Source: Marinobacterium lutimaris (GTDB lineage Bacteria; Pseudomonadota; Gammaproteobacteria; Pseudomonadales; Balneatricaceae). From it: a stretch of DNA of 64,000 nucleotides. Both the position numbers and the translations under genes were made by a program. A model generated the notes under the pieces. The model was not told the DNA's origin and did no database searches. It worked only from the letters and a program-made list of their open reading frames with translations. The stretch spans positions 2,229,789 to 2,293,788 of the forward strand of contig NZ_FNVQ01000001.1 in the NCBI RefSeq assembly GCF_900108065.1. The letters run 5' to 3'. This document shows, piece by piece, positions 43,194 to 52,848 of the stretch (the stretch's first letter is position 1; every line of letters starts with the position of its first letter).

Positions 43194-44255
43194 TCAGCCC
43201 AGCAGTTTCATCTTCAGCGTGACATTATTGCGGGAGTCGGCGTTGTGCAGCACCTCCTCTTCTGAAATTTTGCCGGCGCTGTAAAGCTCCAGCAGGTTTT
43301 CATCGAAGGTATGGGTGTGAGTATCGCTGCTCTGCTCCATCGACTCACGGATCTCCTTGAAATCCCCCCGTCCGATAAGCTCCGACACATAAGGCGTATT
43401 GATCAGCACCTCGGTCGCCGGCAGATAGCGTTTGTTCACATCGCGGATCAGACGCTGGGAAACGATAGCCCTCAGGTTCTGTGATAGATCCTGGCTGATC
43501 TTTTTCAGCTCGGTATCGAGGAAGAAGTTGGCGATATGCTCGATCGCCTGCACCGTGTTGTTGGCATGCAGCGTCGACAGGCAGAGATGGCCGGTTTCCG
43601 AGTAACGGATCGCCTGCTCCATGGTCTGACGGTCACGGATCTCACCAATCAGGATCACGTCCGGCGCTTCACGCAGCCCGTTCATCAGCGCATTTTCATA
43701 GCTGAGAGTATCCACCCCCACCTCACGCTGATTGATCAGCGAGCGTTTGTTGGTGTGCATGAATTCGATCGGATCTTCCACCGTCAGGATATGTCCGGTA
43801 GCGCGCTGGTTTCGGTATTCGATCATCGACGCCAGCGAGGTGGACTTACCGGCACCGGTGGCGCCGACAATCAGCACCAGGCCGCTGCGCAGCATCACCA
43901 GGTCCTGCAGGGAATCCGGCAGGTTCAACTCCTGCAGGGAGGGAATTTTGTTGCGAACGTAGCGGATAACCAGCGCCACGTCACCGCGCTGGCGATAGAC
44001 ATTGACACGGAATCGGCCGATGCCTTCGGGGTTGTGGGAGAAGTTCATCTCCATATCTTCAGCAAAGATCTGGCGCTGCTTCTCCGTCATCAGAGAGTCG
44101 GCCAGCTCCTCGGTGACACCCGCCTCCAGCGGTTTATCGCCGATCGGCCTGAGCACCCCCTCGATCTTGATCTGGACAGGAGATTCGCTACTGAAGAAAA
44201 GGTCCGATGCCTGCTTCTCGACCATCAGCCGAAGATACTTGTTCAGATCGAGCAT
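43194..44255 (-). CDS. PilT/PilU-type pilus retraction ATPase
   Basis: 353-residue hexameric ATPase of type IV pili. Walker A is GATGAGKSTSLA about residue 127; an Asp box ILTVEDPIEFMH; Walker B VILIGEIRDRQT; and a His box SETGHLCLSTLHANN. NKRSLINQREVGVDT is closer to PilU than to PilT, and the C-terminal part lacks the PilT AIRNLIRE motif. PilU assists PilT in pilus retraction and surface behaviour. AGGAGGGG lies just before the ATG. No other pilus gene is in the window. Confidence 0.9.
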   Translation of the reverse strand: MLDLNKYLRLMVEKQASDLFFSSESPVQIKIEGVLRPIGDKPLEAGVTEELADSLMTEKQRQIFAEDMEMNFSHNPEGIGRFRVNVYRQRGDVALVIRYVRNKIPSLQELNLPDSLQDLVMLRSGLVLIVGATGAGKSTSLASMIEYRNQRATGHILTVEDPIEFMHTNKRSLINQREVGVDTLSYENALMNGLREAPDVILIGEIRDRQTMEQAIRYSETGHLCLSTLHANNTVQAIEHIANFFLDTELKKISQDLSQNLRAIVSQRLIRDVNKRYLPATEVLINTPYVSELIGRGDFKEIRESMEQSSDTHTHTFDENLLELYSAGKISEEEVLHNADSRNNVTLKMKLLG

Positions 44256-44292
44256 TACCCCTCCTGGACCGCGCGCTGGCGTTTTTATTCGA

Positions 44293-44406
44293 TTATTGCT
44301 GCTGGTTATCCCATAGGGAACGTTTCACATCAAGCGCGTGATCACAGGATTTGGTTGAAAACAGCACAACAATGACAACCATCACCAACACAATAAGCTT
44401 GCCCAT
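44293..44406 (-). CDS. Small single-helix membrane protein (37 residues)
   Basis: MGKLIVLVMVVIVVLFSTKSC followed by DHALDVKRSLWDNQQQ. One transmembrane helix and a short hydrophilic tail. The start is ATG 44406 with AGGGGGCG upstream. It lies 37 bp before pilU in the same direction. A link with pilus retraction is possible but is only positional. Confidence 0.6.
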   Translation of the reverse strand: MGKLIVLVMVVIVVLFSTKSCDHALDVKRSLWDNQQQ

Positions 44407-44466
44407 CACGCCCCCTAAATGCCTGTAAGTTAAGCGGCAGTATAGGCCCGGGTTATTCAGGAAGGG

Positions 44467-44500
44467 AAAAAAAAGGCGTGCAAAGCTTCCTCTGCACACC
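44467..44500 (-). terminator. Intrinsic terminator after the pirin gene
   Basis: Minus strand GGTGTGCA (44493-44500), loop, TGCACGCC (44475-44482), then eight T. An eight-pair stem with one G-U. It ends the leftward pirin transcript ahead of the small membrane protein. Confidence 0.9.
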
Positions 44501-44538
44501 CTTAAAAAGGAAATTATTGCGGTGAATCAAGCGCTGAA

Positions 44539-45402
44539 TCAACCAGTCAGCGTACCGGCACGGTAATCGCGGATCGCCTGTTCGATCTCGTCCTGGGTGT
44601 TCATCACGAACGGTCCATACTGAGCCACGGGCTCACCAATGGGGCGGGCCGCCACCAACAGGAAGCGCGCGCCCTGCTCTCCGGCGCTCAGGCTGACGCT
44701 GTCACCCTCGCCAAGCTCGGTGGCGGCGTTCGGTGCCAGGGTGGCACCGTCGAGAGACGCGCGGCCCTCGAACAGGTAGATAAAGCCAGCAAGCGCTGCC
44801 GGCACCGGCAGCTCAACCTTACCATTGGCGCCAAGGCTGATATCGACAAACAGCGGCTGACGGCTGATGCCGCGCACCGGGCCTTCCAGCGTCTGACCGC
44901 CAAACTCCAGACTGCCCGCCACCAGACGGATACGGTTGCCCTGCTCATCTTCCGCCTCGGGCACCTCTTCCGGCTCGATATTCTGATACGCGGCAGGCTT
45001 CATTTTCTCATCCGCCGGCAGGTTTACCCAGAGCTGAAAACCGCGCATCAGCCCCTCTTCCTGCTGCGGCATCTCCTCATGGATAACACCACGACCGGCA
45101 GTCATCCACTGCACACCGCCGGATCTGAGCAGACCTTCATTACCCAGGTGGTCCCGATGCAGCATGCGACCGTCGAGCATGTAGGTCACCGTTTCAAACC
45201 CGCGGTGAGGATGGGCCGGGAAGCCGGCGATGTAGTCATCCGCCTTGTCCGACGAGAAGTTATCCAGCATCAGAAAGGGGTCGATCCTCAGATTCTGGCG
45301 CTGGCCGATGCTGCGCTTGAGGCGCACACCGGCGCCATCGGAGCTGTCCATACCGCGAATAACACGGTTCATGGGTCGGCTATGAGTAGTGCGATTAGTC
45401 AT
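44539..45402 (-). CDS. Pirin family protein
   Basis: 287 residues, double cupin. The N-terminal iron-binding motif is seen in AGFPAHPHRGFETVTYMLDG (two His) with HRDHLGNEGLLRSGGVQWMTAGRGVIHEEMP, the most conserved pirin segment. Some bacterial pirins act as quercetin dioxygenases, others as redox regulators. The gene overlaps the hydroquinone reductase gene by eight bases and is thus translated with it, in an operon concerned with quinone or electrophile handling together with the nearby azoreductase. Confidence 0.92.
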   Translation of the reverse strand: MTNRTTHSRPMNRVIRGMDSSDGAGVRLKRSIGQRQNLRIDPFLMLDNFSSDKADDYIAGFPAHPHRGFETVTYMLDGRMLHRDHLGNEGLLRSGGVQWMTAGRGVIHEEMPQQEEGLMRGFQLWVNLPADEKMKPAAYQNIEPEEVPEAEDEQGNRIRLVAGSLEFGGQTLEGPVRGISRQPLFVDISLGANGKVELPVPAALAGFIYLFEGRASLDGATLAPNAATELGEGDSVSLSAGEQGARFLLVAARPIGEPVAQYGPFVMNTQDEIEQAIRDYRAGTLTG

Positions 45403-46384
45403 GATCCAGCACCTCCCGATGATGGGGCGCCTCCAGGTCGAATTCGGGTCCTACGGGGATGATCCCCGTCGGGTTGATGCCTGGATGGCTGCGATAGTAA
45501 TGGTTACGAATATGCTCGAAGTTGGTCGTCGAGCGGAACGCCGGTCGCTGATACAGATCGCGCAGGTAATTGGACAGCGCGGGATAATCGGCGATTCTGC
45601 GTTTATCACATTTAAAGTGGCTGACATACACAGGGTCGAATCGCACCAGCGTGGTATATAGACGGATATCCGCTTCGGTCAGCTGACCGCCCACCAGGAA
45701 GCGCTCTTTCGACAGGTGTTCATCCAGCCGATCCAGCGTCTCGAACAGCGCTGCCACCGCCTCATCGTAAGCACCCTGAGAGGTGGCAAAGCCCGCCTTA
45801 TAGACGCCGTTATTAACGCGGTCATAGATCAACGCGTTCCAGCGGTCGATCTCTTCACGCAGTTCTGCGGGATAGTAATCCCCCACCGCTGCCCCCTGGG
45901 CATCGAAGGCGCTGTTGAACATGCGGATGATCTCAGCGGACTCGTTGCTGACGATCTGTTCCTGCTGTTTATCCCAAACCACCGGCACGGTCACCCTGCC
46001 ACTGGTATCGGGTTTGCTGCGAGTATAGATCTGATGCATAAACTCGCTGCCGTAAAGACTGTCCCCCGTGGCCGCGGGGAAATCGGTGTTAAACGTCCAG
46101 CCGTTTTCCAGCATCAGCGGATGCACCGCATCCACACCGATCATCTCGTCCAGTCCCTTGAGCGCCCGCATAATCAACGTACGATGCGCCCAGGGACAGG
46201 CCAGTGAAACATACAGATGGTAGCGGCCAGGCTCGGCGGCATAACCGCCCTCCCCGCTTGGGCCCGCCTCGCCGCCGGGGGTAATCCAGTTGCGAAATTT
46301 CGCTGTATCGCGTTCGAAGCGCCCGCCGCTTGACTCCGTGTCATACCACTTGTCTTGCCAACGTCCTTCTACCAGCAGTCCCAT
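45395..46384 (-). CDS. Glutathionyl-hydroquinone reductase (YqjG type)
   Basis: 329 residues. N-terminal thioredoxin fold with the active Cys in YVSLACPWAHRTLIMRALKGL about residue 62, and the typical helical GST C-terminal domain. YxxFxxDFPAATGDSLYG-like and the final RSHPGINPTGIIPVGPEFD are diagnostic of the Xi-class enzymes. It removes glutathione from glutathionyl-hydroquinones. It precedes pirin with an 8-bp overlap and follows azoR by 26 bp. Confidence 0.93.
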   Translation of the reverse strand: MGLLVEGRWQDKWYDTESSGGRFERDTAKFRNWITPGGEAGPSGEGGYAAEPGRYHLYVSLACPWAHRTLIMRALKGLDEMIGVDAVHPLMLENGWTFNTDFPAATGDSLYGSEFMHQIYTRSKPDTSGRVTVPVVWDKQQEQIVSNESAEIIRMFNSAFDAQGAAVGDYYPAELREEIDRWNALIYDRVNNGVYKAGFATSQGAYDEAVAALFETLDRLDEHLSKERFLVGGQLTEADIRLYTTLVRFDPVYVSHFKCDKRRIADYPALSNYLRDLYQRPAFRSTTNFEHIRNHYYRSHPGINPTGIIPVGPEFDLEAPHHREVLDHD

Positions 46385-46410
46385 GATTACCTCCCAAATC
46401 TGTGTTTCGT

Positions 46411-47013
46411 TTACTGCAGCTGTTCGCCCAGCGCCTGCTTGGCTGCGGTCAGCGCCTGCTGCGCCAGCTCGTCACCCATGGCCAGACCTTCCACGTAGAT
46501 CACGCGGGTATCGTTCAAGCCAACAAAGCCCAGGAACTGGGTCAGGAACGGAATCTGGAAATCCGCACCGGCGTCCTTGTACTGGCCACCGCGGGTTGCC
46601 AGCAGCAGTACCGGCTTGTCTTCCAGCAGACCGACTGAACCGCTCTCGGTGTACTTGAAGGTCACACCGGCGCGGGCCAGGTGATCGATCCAGGCTTTCA
46701 TCTGAGACGGAACGCCGAAGTTGTACATCGGTACACCGATCACCAGCATATCGGCCTGACGGATCTCTTCGATCAGCTGATCGGAGAAATCAACAATCGC
46801 CTGCTGCTCGCCTGTACGCTCGTCCGGGGAGCTGATCAGCGCACCGAAGCGTTCGGCATCCAGATGCGGGATCGCATCGGCGAACAGGTCGCGGGTAACG
46901 ACTTCGCCCTGGGGATTCTTCCCTTTCCAGTCAGCGATAAGCTGTTCCGCCAACTGGCTGGACTGTCCCTGGTCACCAAAAATACTGCTTTTTACGTAAA
47001 GAAGAGTCGCCAT
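46411..47013 (-). CDS. azoR: FMN-dependent NADH-azoreductase
   Basis: About 200 residues, as in E. coli AzoR. Flavodoxin-like fold with the FMN loop KSSIFGDQGQSSQLAEQL, the PMYNFGVPSQMKAWIDHLARAG segment, and LLATRGGQY. It performs two-electron reduction of quinones and azo compounds. The start is ATG 47013 with CAGGAG upstream. It is divergent from a LysR regulator, a standard control arrangement for such quinone reductases. Confidence 0.93.
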   Translation of the reverse strand: MATLLYVKSSIFGDQGQSSQLAEQLIADWKGKNPQGEVVTRDLFADAIPHLDAERFGALISSPDERTGEQQAIVDFSDQLIEEIRQADMLVIGVPMYNFGVPSQMKAWIDHLARAGVTFKYTESGSVGLLEDKPVLLLATRGGQYKDAGADFQIPFLTQFLGFVGLNDTRVIYVEGLAMGDELAQQALTAAKQALGEQLQ

Positions 47014-47094
47014 TTCAAAACTCCTGTGTGTTTGTGTATGGCTATTTTTATATTCACAGGCCAAATAAAAAATAGGACAAAACTGCGTTTTTTG

Positions 47095-47113
47095 ATCTAC
47101 TATTTCGATAGAT
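47095..47113. promoter_or_regulatory. Candidate LysR operator between azoR and its regulator
   Basis: ATCTA (47095-47099) and TAGAT (47109-47113) form an inverted repeat with a nine-base centre and contain a T-N11-A core, the usual LysR-type site. It lies about 22 bp before the regulator start. Confidence 0.5.
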
Positions 47114-47134
47114 TTAATGGTGGAGGATGTGAAA

Positions 47135-48043
47135 GTGCAGATCACGCTTGAGCAATGGCAGACCCTGGTCGCCGTGGTCGACTCGGGCGGCTATGCCAAG
47201 GCCGCCGAAGCACTGGGCAAGAGCCAGTCGGCAGTCAGCTATGCCATCCAGCGCCTGGAGGAACGTCTCGGCATCGCCGTATTTCGCATCGAGGGACGCA
47301 AGGCTGCATTGACCGAAGCCGGAGAAGCACTCTACCGTCAGGCCCAGTCACTGCTGGACAGCGCCCGTCTCACCGAAGAGCTGGCCCATCATTACAGCAG
47401 CGGTTCAGAAGCGCGTATCCGACTGGCGATCGACCTGATCTTCCCGGAGCACCTGACACTCTGCGCCCTGGCCCGCTATGCCGAGATCTCCCCTTTTGTA
47501 CGTATAGAGCTGCTGGAAACCGCGCTCAGCGGCACCGATGAGGCGTTGATCCGTGGCGATGCAGAGATGGTGATCAGCAGCCGTATTCCGCCCGGATTTG
47601 TCGGCGACTTCCTGATGCGGATCCGCTTTGTCCCCGTCGCTCACCCGGACCACCCGCTGCACCAGCTGGGACGCTCTTTGACCCACGACGACCTGCGCCG
47701 CCACCGCCAGCTGGTCGTTCGCGACTCCGGCAGCCGCAGCCTGAACGAGGGTTGGCTTGGCGCCGATCAGCGCTGGACCGTCAGCCATATGAGCACGTCG
47801 ATCCTCTGCGCCTGTTCAGGGCTGGGCTTTTCCTGGTACCCGGAATTGAAGATCAGCAAAGAAGTGGAGAAAGGCCTGCTAAAACCCCTGCCGATGGAAA
47901 GCAGCAGCGAGCGTTTCGCCGACCTCTACCTGATCAAGCGGGACGCGCACCTCTCCAGCCCCGGCGTCAAGCGCCTTGCCGAACTGTTTCAAAGCGCAGT
48001 AAAGGATTTTGAAGCCAAGGGCGGCAATCCATTAACAGCCTGA
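47135..48043 (+). CDS. LysR-family transcriptional regulator
   Basis: About 302 residues. Winged HTH at residues 5-60 (FVAVVDSGGY-like VAVVDSGGYAKAAEALGKSQSAVSYAIQRLEERLG) and a periplasmic-binding-like effector domain from about 88. GTG 47135 is chosen, because GGAGG lies eight bases upstream; an ATG at 47117 would overlap that site. It probably controls the divergent azoR-hydroquinone reductase-pirin group and its own gene; the inducer would be a quinone or related electrophile, by analogy only. Confidence 0.92.
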   Translation: MQITLEQWQTLVAVVDSGGYAKAAEALGKSQSAVSYAIQRLEERLGIAVFRIEGRKAALTEAGEALYRQAQSLLDSARLTEELAHHYSSGSEARIRLAIDLIFPEHLTLCALARYAEISPFVRIELLETALSGTDEALIRGDAEMVISSRIPPGFVGDFLMRIRFVPVAHPDHPLHQLGRSLTHDDLRRHRQLVVRDSGSRSLNEGWLGADQRWTVSHMSTSILCACSGLGFSWYPELKISKEVEKGLLKPLPMESSSERFADLYLIKRDAHLSSPGVKRLAELFQSAVKDFEAKGGNPLTA

Positions 48044-48109
48044 ACGCAGTGAAATCCTGACTACCACTGCTTATTGCCGCTCTTCATTGCCGCTCTCCAA
48101 TGCAACTCG

Positions 48110-49045
48110 TTATTTCCAGTCGGGTGGCAGCGGGTCTGCCGAGCGCCGCATCAGTGCATCGCTGAGCGCGACAATAGAGTCATGCTGAAACAGCCCGTTG
48201 CGCCAGGCCTCTGGAATCGCTTCATGACCATAGAAGGCGCCGGCGATCTGACCGTAAACGGCTCCGGTGGTATCGGCATCATCCCCCAGGTTCACGGCCA
48301 GAAGCGCGCCTTCCGCAAAACTGCTGCTACGTGCAAAGGCCCAGAGCGCCGCCTCCAGTGACTTCACTACATAGCCGCTGCCTTGAATTTTTGGCGGTTC
48401 CAGGCGCAGGTAGGAACCCTGCGCCAGCAGCATCATCTCGACATCGGCAACCCGGTCGGCAAAGGCTGTAATGGCGGTAAACAGCTCTTCCTTCTGCATG
48501 CCACGGCTCAGGCTCCACAGAATCCAGGCCAGCAGTTCATTCGCCTCGATACAGCGGATATCAGCATGGGTCAGGCGGGAATGCTCGCGGGCCACAGCCT
48601 GAGCCTGGCCAAACTCTTCATGAAAGAACATGACGACCGGCGCCAGCCGCATCAGCGCGCCATTGCCGGCCGAATCAAAGGACTCCTCACCGGCAAAGGG
48701 ATCGCCGGTACGCTCGAAACGCTTCAGAGCAGCGCGGGTCCGGTTACCGATATCGAAGCAGCGCCCGATAGATGACAGGTAACCCTGGCGAAACCAGCGC
48801 GTAAACCGTTGCATCTGGTCTTCTGGGTTGAACCCCGCATGCAGGCATAGACTGACGCCGGAACAGAGCGCCATGCTGGTGTCGTCGGTCCAGTAACCGG
48901 CGGGCAGCTTGTGCGGACCGCCCTCCCGGTACCCGGTGACCGGTTCGAACTCACCCGGTCGCATGAACTCTACCGGCGCGCCCAGGGCATCGCCGACCGC
49001 CAGGCCGACGAGCATACCTCTGAGGCTGGATTGCAAAGGTTCCAT
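48110..49045 (-). CDS. ADP-ribosylglycohydrolase family protein
   Basis: 311 residues, all-helical DraG/ARH fold. The metal-binding motifs are GLAVGDALGAPVEF (N-terminal), GYWTDDTSMALCSG with the two adjacent Asp near residue 55, and VNLGDDADTTGAVYGQIAGAFYG with the C-terminal Asp pair. The enzyme would remove ADP-ribose from an unknown target. It precedes the MscS gene stop by 26 bp in the same direction, so the two may be co-transcribed. Confidence 0.92.
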   Translation of the reverse strand: MEPLQSSLRGMLVGLAVGDALGAPVEFMRPGEFEPVTGYREGGPHKLPAGYWTDDTSMALCSGVSLCLHAGFNPEDQMQRFTRWFRQGYLSSIGRCFDIGNRTRAALKRFERTGDPFAGEESFDSAGNGALMRLAPVVMFFHEEFGQAQAVAREHSRLTHADIRCIEANELLAWILWSLSRGMQKEELFTAITAFADRVADVEMMLLAQGSYLRLEPPKIQGSGYVVKSLEAALWAFARSSSFAEGALLAVNLGDDADTTGAVYGQIAGAFYGHEAIPEAWRNGLFQHDSIVALSDALMRRSADPLPPDWK

Positions 49046-49071
49046 CTATCCTCCCTGACTGTCTGTCGCAG

Positions 49072-50757
49072 CTAGTTTTCCGAATCCGGCCTGTTTGCCC
49101 TGGCTGCCGGCGCGTTAGCCTCCGGAGCCTTGGCCGGCGCTGCGAACCAATCCTCCGGCGGCACCAGCTTCGCATCAGCCGGGTCTGCCACGTAAGAAGG
49201 TGTCATGATGGCAACGCCATATTCGTTGAACACATCGAGTATATTGCGATGCAGATCGGCGTAGCGGTGCGGCAGATGGGTCGGGCCAGAAACATAGACA
49301 TTGAGCTGATATTCGATGCCATAGTCGCCCAGTTTCTTCACCAGCACAAAGGGTGCGGGGCTGGTTTTAAGACTGCGGGTACGGCTGGCGGCCTCTTTCA
49401 GCATCGCCTCGACCTGACGCCAGGGGGTCTCATAACCTATCCCCACGCTGGTATGGATCACCAGGCCATCCGCCTGGGCGGGACGGCTCAGGTTGATCAC
49501 CGAACTGTTCAGCAGTTGTGAGTTGGGCAGCACTACCTCCTCGTTGTGGAAGGTACGCAGATGCGTCACCAACAGGCGCATATCCTCAACCACGCCGGTG
49601 TACTCCCCCACCTTGATCATGTCGCCAATCTTGAATGCCCTGCGGTAGGTGATGGCATAGCCGGCGACAATACTGGCCACTGCAGAGGATGCACCCAGCG
49701 AAACCATCACCCCGAGAAATATCGACAGTCCCTGGAACGCAGCGCTGCCGGAACCGGGAATATAGGGGTACGCCAATACCACCGCGAGAACAATGATGAA
49801 GAAACGAAACAGCTTGTAGGTAGGTTGCGCCCATTCCGGTTCAAAGCCGTGCAAGACCACCTTTTCCTTCTCGACGCCGAGAAAAAACAGGTAGAGCAGC
49901 TTTATGCAGTAACGGGTGATCGTTGCGAGGATAACGAGGAAGATCAGCGACGGCAGGTATTCGACGATCGACAGCAGCATCTGCCTCAGCGGATCGATCA
50001 GCCAGTCCAGCAGGATATTGGAGGTTGCCCGGGTCCAGGGATATTGCGACAGCGTATACTCGACACCGATGTAGATCAGCACGAACACAATAATGGAGCA
50101 GATCAGGCTGTTGCTGCGTGTCAGTACCAGCCAGATATTTTCAGCCCGCAGGATCTCGAAGCTTTCGAACTTCAACCCCTGCAACCGCTCCTTGAAACGC
50201 GACTCCAGGTAGCGATGCCATCGGCGAAACGCCCAGACGGTAATCCAGATACCGCCAACGCATAAGGTCATAACGCCCAGGGACTTCAAGGTGGCCAGCA
50301 GCAGATAACCGTCGGTACGCTGCTCACGGAAACTCAGCAGCGCTTCCTGCAGACGGCTGACCACCGCCTCCGACAGTTCAAACAGGGCGACACCTTCGGC
50401 CGAGGCATCCACCGGATAAAGCACCACTACACGCAGGTTGCCGACATAGACTTCAATATGCTCGTCCACCTCCCGCCGGGTGATCGCGTCGGCTGCAATG
50501 CTGCGATCCCGGGCCACGGTTTTTACCCGTTCGCTGACCTGTTCCGCTCGCTCCAGCGCGGGATAGGAGCTGGTGCCGGCCACATGGAACAGCGCTTCGC
50601 CATCCACCATCACTGGCGCAGTATCCACCTGTCGGAGTCCGCCGTCAGGCTCAGTTTCCGCGTAGAGAACACTGCTGAATAGCAGTTGCACACAGAACAG
50701 CAAAGGCAGCAGCAGCGTTCTGATGCCGCCGCGCTTTAGCCGATGAGGTTTGTTCAT
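49072..50757 (-). CDS. MscS-family mechanosensitive channel
   Basis: About 561 residues: signal peptide, periplasmic domain (30-145), then several transmembrane helices, and the MscS pore and beta domain (STIGASSAVASIVAGYAITYRRAFKIGDMIKVGEYTGVVEDM-type region about 350-400). The pore helix reads SLGASSAVASIVAGYAITYRR. The C-terminal alpha/beta domain and a proline/alanine-rich tail follow. It would release solutes on hypo-osmotic shock or act as a regulated channel. The start is ATG 50757; earlier frames have no ribosome site. Confidence 0.9.
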   Translation of the reverse strand: MNKPHRLKRGGIRTLLLPLLFCVQLLFSSVLYAETEPDGGLRQVDTAPVMVDGEALFHVAGTSSYPALERAEQVSERVKTVARDRSIAADAITRREVDEHIEVYVGNLRVVVLYPVDASAEGVALFELSEAVVSRLQEALLSFREQRTDGYLLLATLKSLGVMTLCVGGIWITVWAFRRWHRYLESRFKERLQGLKFESFEILRAENIWLVLTRSNSLICSIIVFVLIYIGVEYTLSQYPWTRATSNILLDWLIDPLRQMLLSIVEYLPSLIFLVILATITRYCIKLLYLFFLGVEKEKVVLHGFEPEWAQPTYKLFRFFIIVLAVVLAYPYIPGSGSAAFQGLSIFLGVMVSLGASSAVASIVAGYAITYRRAFKIGDMIKVGEYTGVVEDMRLLVTHLRTFHNEEVVLPNSQLLNSSVINLSRPAQADGLVIHTSVGIGYETPWRQVEAMLKEAASRTRSLKTSPAPFVLVKKLGDYGIEYQLNVYVSGPTHLPHRYADLHRNILDVFNEYGVAIMTPSYVADPADAKLVPPEDWFAAPAKAPEANAPAARANRPDSEN

Positions 50758-50910
50758 GGCCGATCCCCCTCTCCCGAGGCATCCTTGTAGATCTTCTCTT
50801 ATATCATCAAGCCACTGACCCGGGTACTGCGATCCGGCACAGATCCGCACAATTCAAAAGCGGTAAAAAGCTCTGTATTATCAATGAGCACTGATCACTA
50901 GAGTTACCTC

Positions 50911-52848
50911 ATGCAGCAGCTCAAAAGCTTTCGTCGTGTTCGTGCCATCACCTTTTTCATCCTGGTGGTATTCGCACTGACGATAGCCGTATTACTCCGC
51001 TACAGTTTTGTCCACGAGCGTGACAGCAGCCGCAGCGATCTCCGCGTCGGCTCCGATATTGTCACTGCGGTGATGGAACAGCAGCTCAGGGAAACCGCAG
51101 CAGCACTGGCCAACCTGGAGCGCCTGGACAGGGAATATACTGTCGGCAGCCTGGATTTTCCGGGGCTGCAGAACCAGCTGGCCAGCACCAAAAGCCTGGT
51201 CTCCGGCGTATCGAACCTGGTGCTGCTGGACGCCGACGGCAAAGTGATCGGCTCTACCGCCGACAACCTGATCAACGGCAACTTCGCTTTCCGCTACTAT
51301 TTTCAGGAGGCGATACAGGCTCCAGTGGGCCAGTTCATTCTCTCCCCACCGTTCCGATCCAGTCTTCGCAACACCCGCCGCTTCACCCTCTCTCGAGCAA
51401 TACATACCGCAGATGGCAGCGTTCAGGGGGTGGCTGTCGCTTCGTTCGATACCTCGCTGCTGACACAGCTGATCGAGCTGCAGTTGAACAGAGACAGAGG
51501 GCAGGGGATCAGTCTCGCCCTGGCGCATGCTGACGGCGAACCTATTTTGCGGGTGCCTGAACAGGAAGGATTTTACGACGAGATTCTGAACCGTCCGCGC
51601 TCTCCGTTTGCCACTCACCTGGCGTCGGGCAGAGAGGAAACCCAGACCGAGGGAAAACCGCATGAACAGAGCCCGACTGCGCTACTGAACCTGCGTACTA
51701 TCGCCCCCGAAGGCCTTAACATCAGCGCACCGCTGGTGGTGGTTTCCGCCTATCCCAAAAGCAATGCCTACAGCGACTGGCGCCTGATCACATCGATCAC
51801 TATCGCGGCCTATCTACTGCTCGCCGGCGGCATCGTTTTTCTGCTGCGTAATGAACGCGACCACCTTATTCAGGAGCGAGATATTCGCCTCAAGCTCCAG
51901 ACCCAGAGCAGCCGCCTGGCCAGCATTATCGAGGGCACCAATGTAGGTACCTGGGAGTGGAATGTGCAAAGCGGAGAGGTGGTGTTCAACGAACGCTGGG
52001 CGGAAATTATCGGCTACAGCCTGGAAGAGCTCGAACCCGCCAGCATCGAAACCTGGATGAAGTATGCCCATCCGGACGATCTGGAGACCTCCTCGCAACT
52101 GCTGCACAAGCACTTCAGCGGCGAGCTGCCCTACTACGAGTGCGAAGCACGCATGCAGCACAAGGATGGCCACTGGATCTGGGTGCTGGACCGCGGCAAG
52201 GTCGCCTCCTGGACCAACGACGGCAAACCGCTTTGGATGTTCGGTACTCACCAGGAGATCACCGAGCGCAAGCTGGCTGAAGAACAGGCCAGCCACCTGG
52301 CTTATTTTGACAGCCTGACCAACCTGCCGAACCGACGCCTGCTCGACGACCGTCTGGAACATGCACTGGCCCAGGCTCAGCGTAACGGCCGTACCCTTGC
52401 CCTGATGTTTATCGACCTGGACAACTTCAAGCCGGTCAACGACACCTGGGGCCATCAGGCGGGGGACCAGTTACTGATCGAAGTCTCCCGTCGGCTGAAG
52501 CAAAACGTGCGGGCCAGCGATACCGTTGCACGTACCGGCGGCGATGAGTTTATCCTCCTGCTGCCGGAGATAGCCGATACCGCGGATGCTGAAATAGTGG
52601 CGCAGAAAATTCTGCTGGAGCTGCGTAAACCTATAGAGCTGCATGAAGGTATTCAGGCAACGACCCCGCCGAGCATCGGCATATCGGTCTGCGTGAGTGG
52701 CCTGACCGATGGCGCCACCCTGATGAAGCAGGCTGACCTGGCGATGTATGCAGCCAAACATGCAGGCCGCAACTGCTACCGCATCTACGAGCCAAACCTG
52801 ACAGCGAAGGCTCTAAAAGAGACTCCGCTGTCGAACGAGCAGAGCTGA
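50911..52848 (+). CDS. Diguanylate cyclase with Cache and PAS domains
   Basis: 645 residues: transmembrane helix (about 12-32), extracytoplasmic dCache-like sensor (35-290), second helix (about 295-318), PAS domain with its PAC motif (VGTWEWNVQSGEVVFNERWAEIIGYS ... YYECEARMQHKDGHWIWVLDRG), and a GGDEF domain with intact ARTGGDEFILLLPE near 545. An R-A-S-D inhibitory site lies five residues before GGDEF. It makes cyclic di-GMP. No EAL domain is present. The stop abuts, base to base, the stop of the thiolase gene on the other strand. Confidence 0.93.
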   Translation: MQQLKSFRRVRAITFFILVVFALTIAVLLRYSFVHERDSSRSDLRVGSDIVTAVMEQQLRETAAALANLERLDREYTVGSLDFPGLQNQLASTKSLVSGVSNLVLLDADGKVIGSTADNLINGNFAFRYYFQEAIQAPVGQFILSPPFRSSLRNTRRFTLSRAIHTADGSVQGVAVASFDTSLLTQLIELQLNRDRGQGISLALAHADGEPILRVPEQEGFYDEILNRPRSPFATHLASGREETQTEGKPHEQSPTALLNLRTIAPEGLNISAPLVVVSAYPKSNAYSDWRLITSITIAAYLLLAGGIVFLLRNERDHLIQERDIRLKLQTQSSRLASIIEGTNVGTWEWNVQSGEVVFNERWAEIIGYSLEELEPASIETWMKYAHPDDLETSSQLLHKHFSGELPYYECEARMQHKDGHWIWVLDRGKVASWTNDGKPLWMFGTHQEITERKLAEEQASHLAYFDSLTNLPNRRLLDDRLEHALAQAQRNGRTLALMFIDLDNFKPVNDTWGHQAGDQLLIEVSRRLKQNVRASDTVARTGGDEFILLLPEIADTADAEIVAQKILLELRKPIELHEGIQATTPPSIGISVCVSGLTDGATLMKQADLAMYAAKHAGRNCYRIYEPNLTAKALKETPLSNEQS

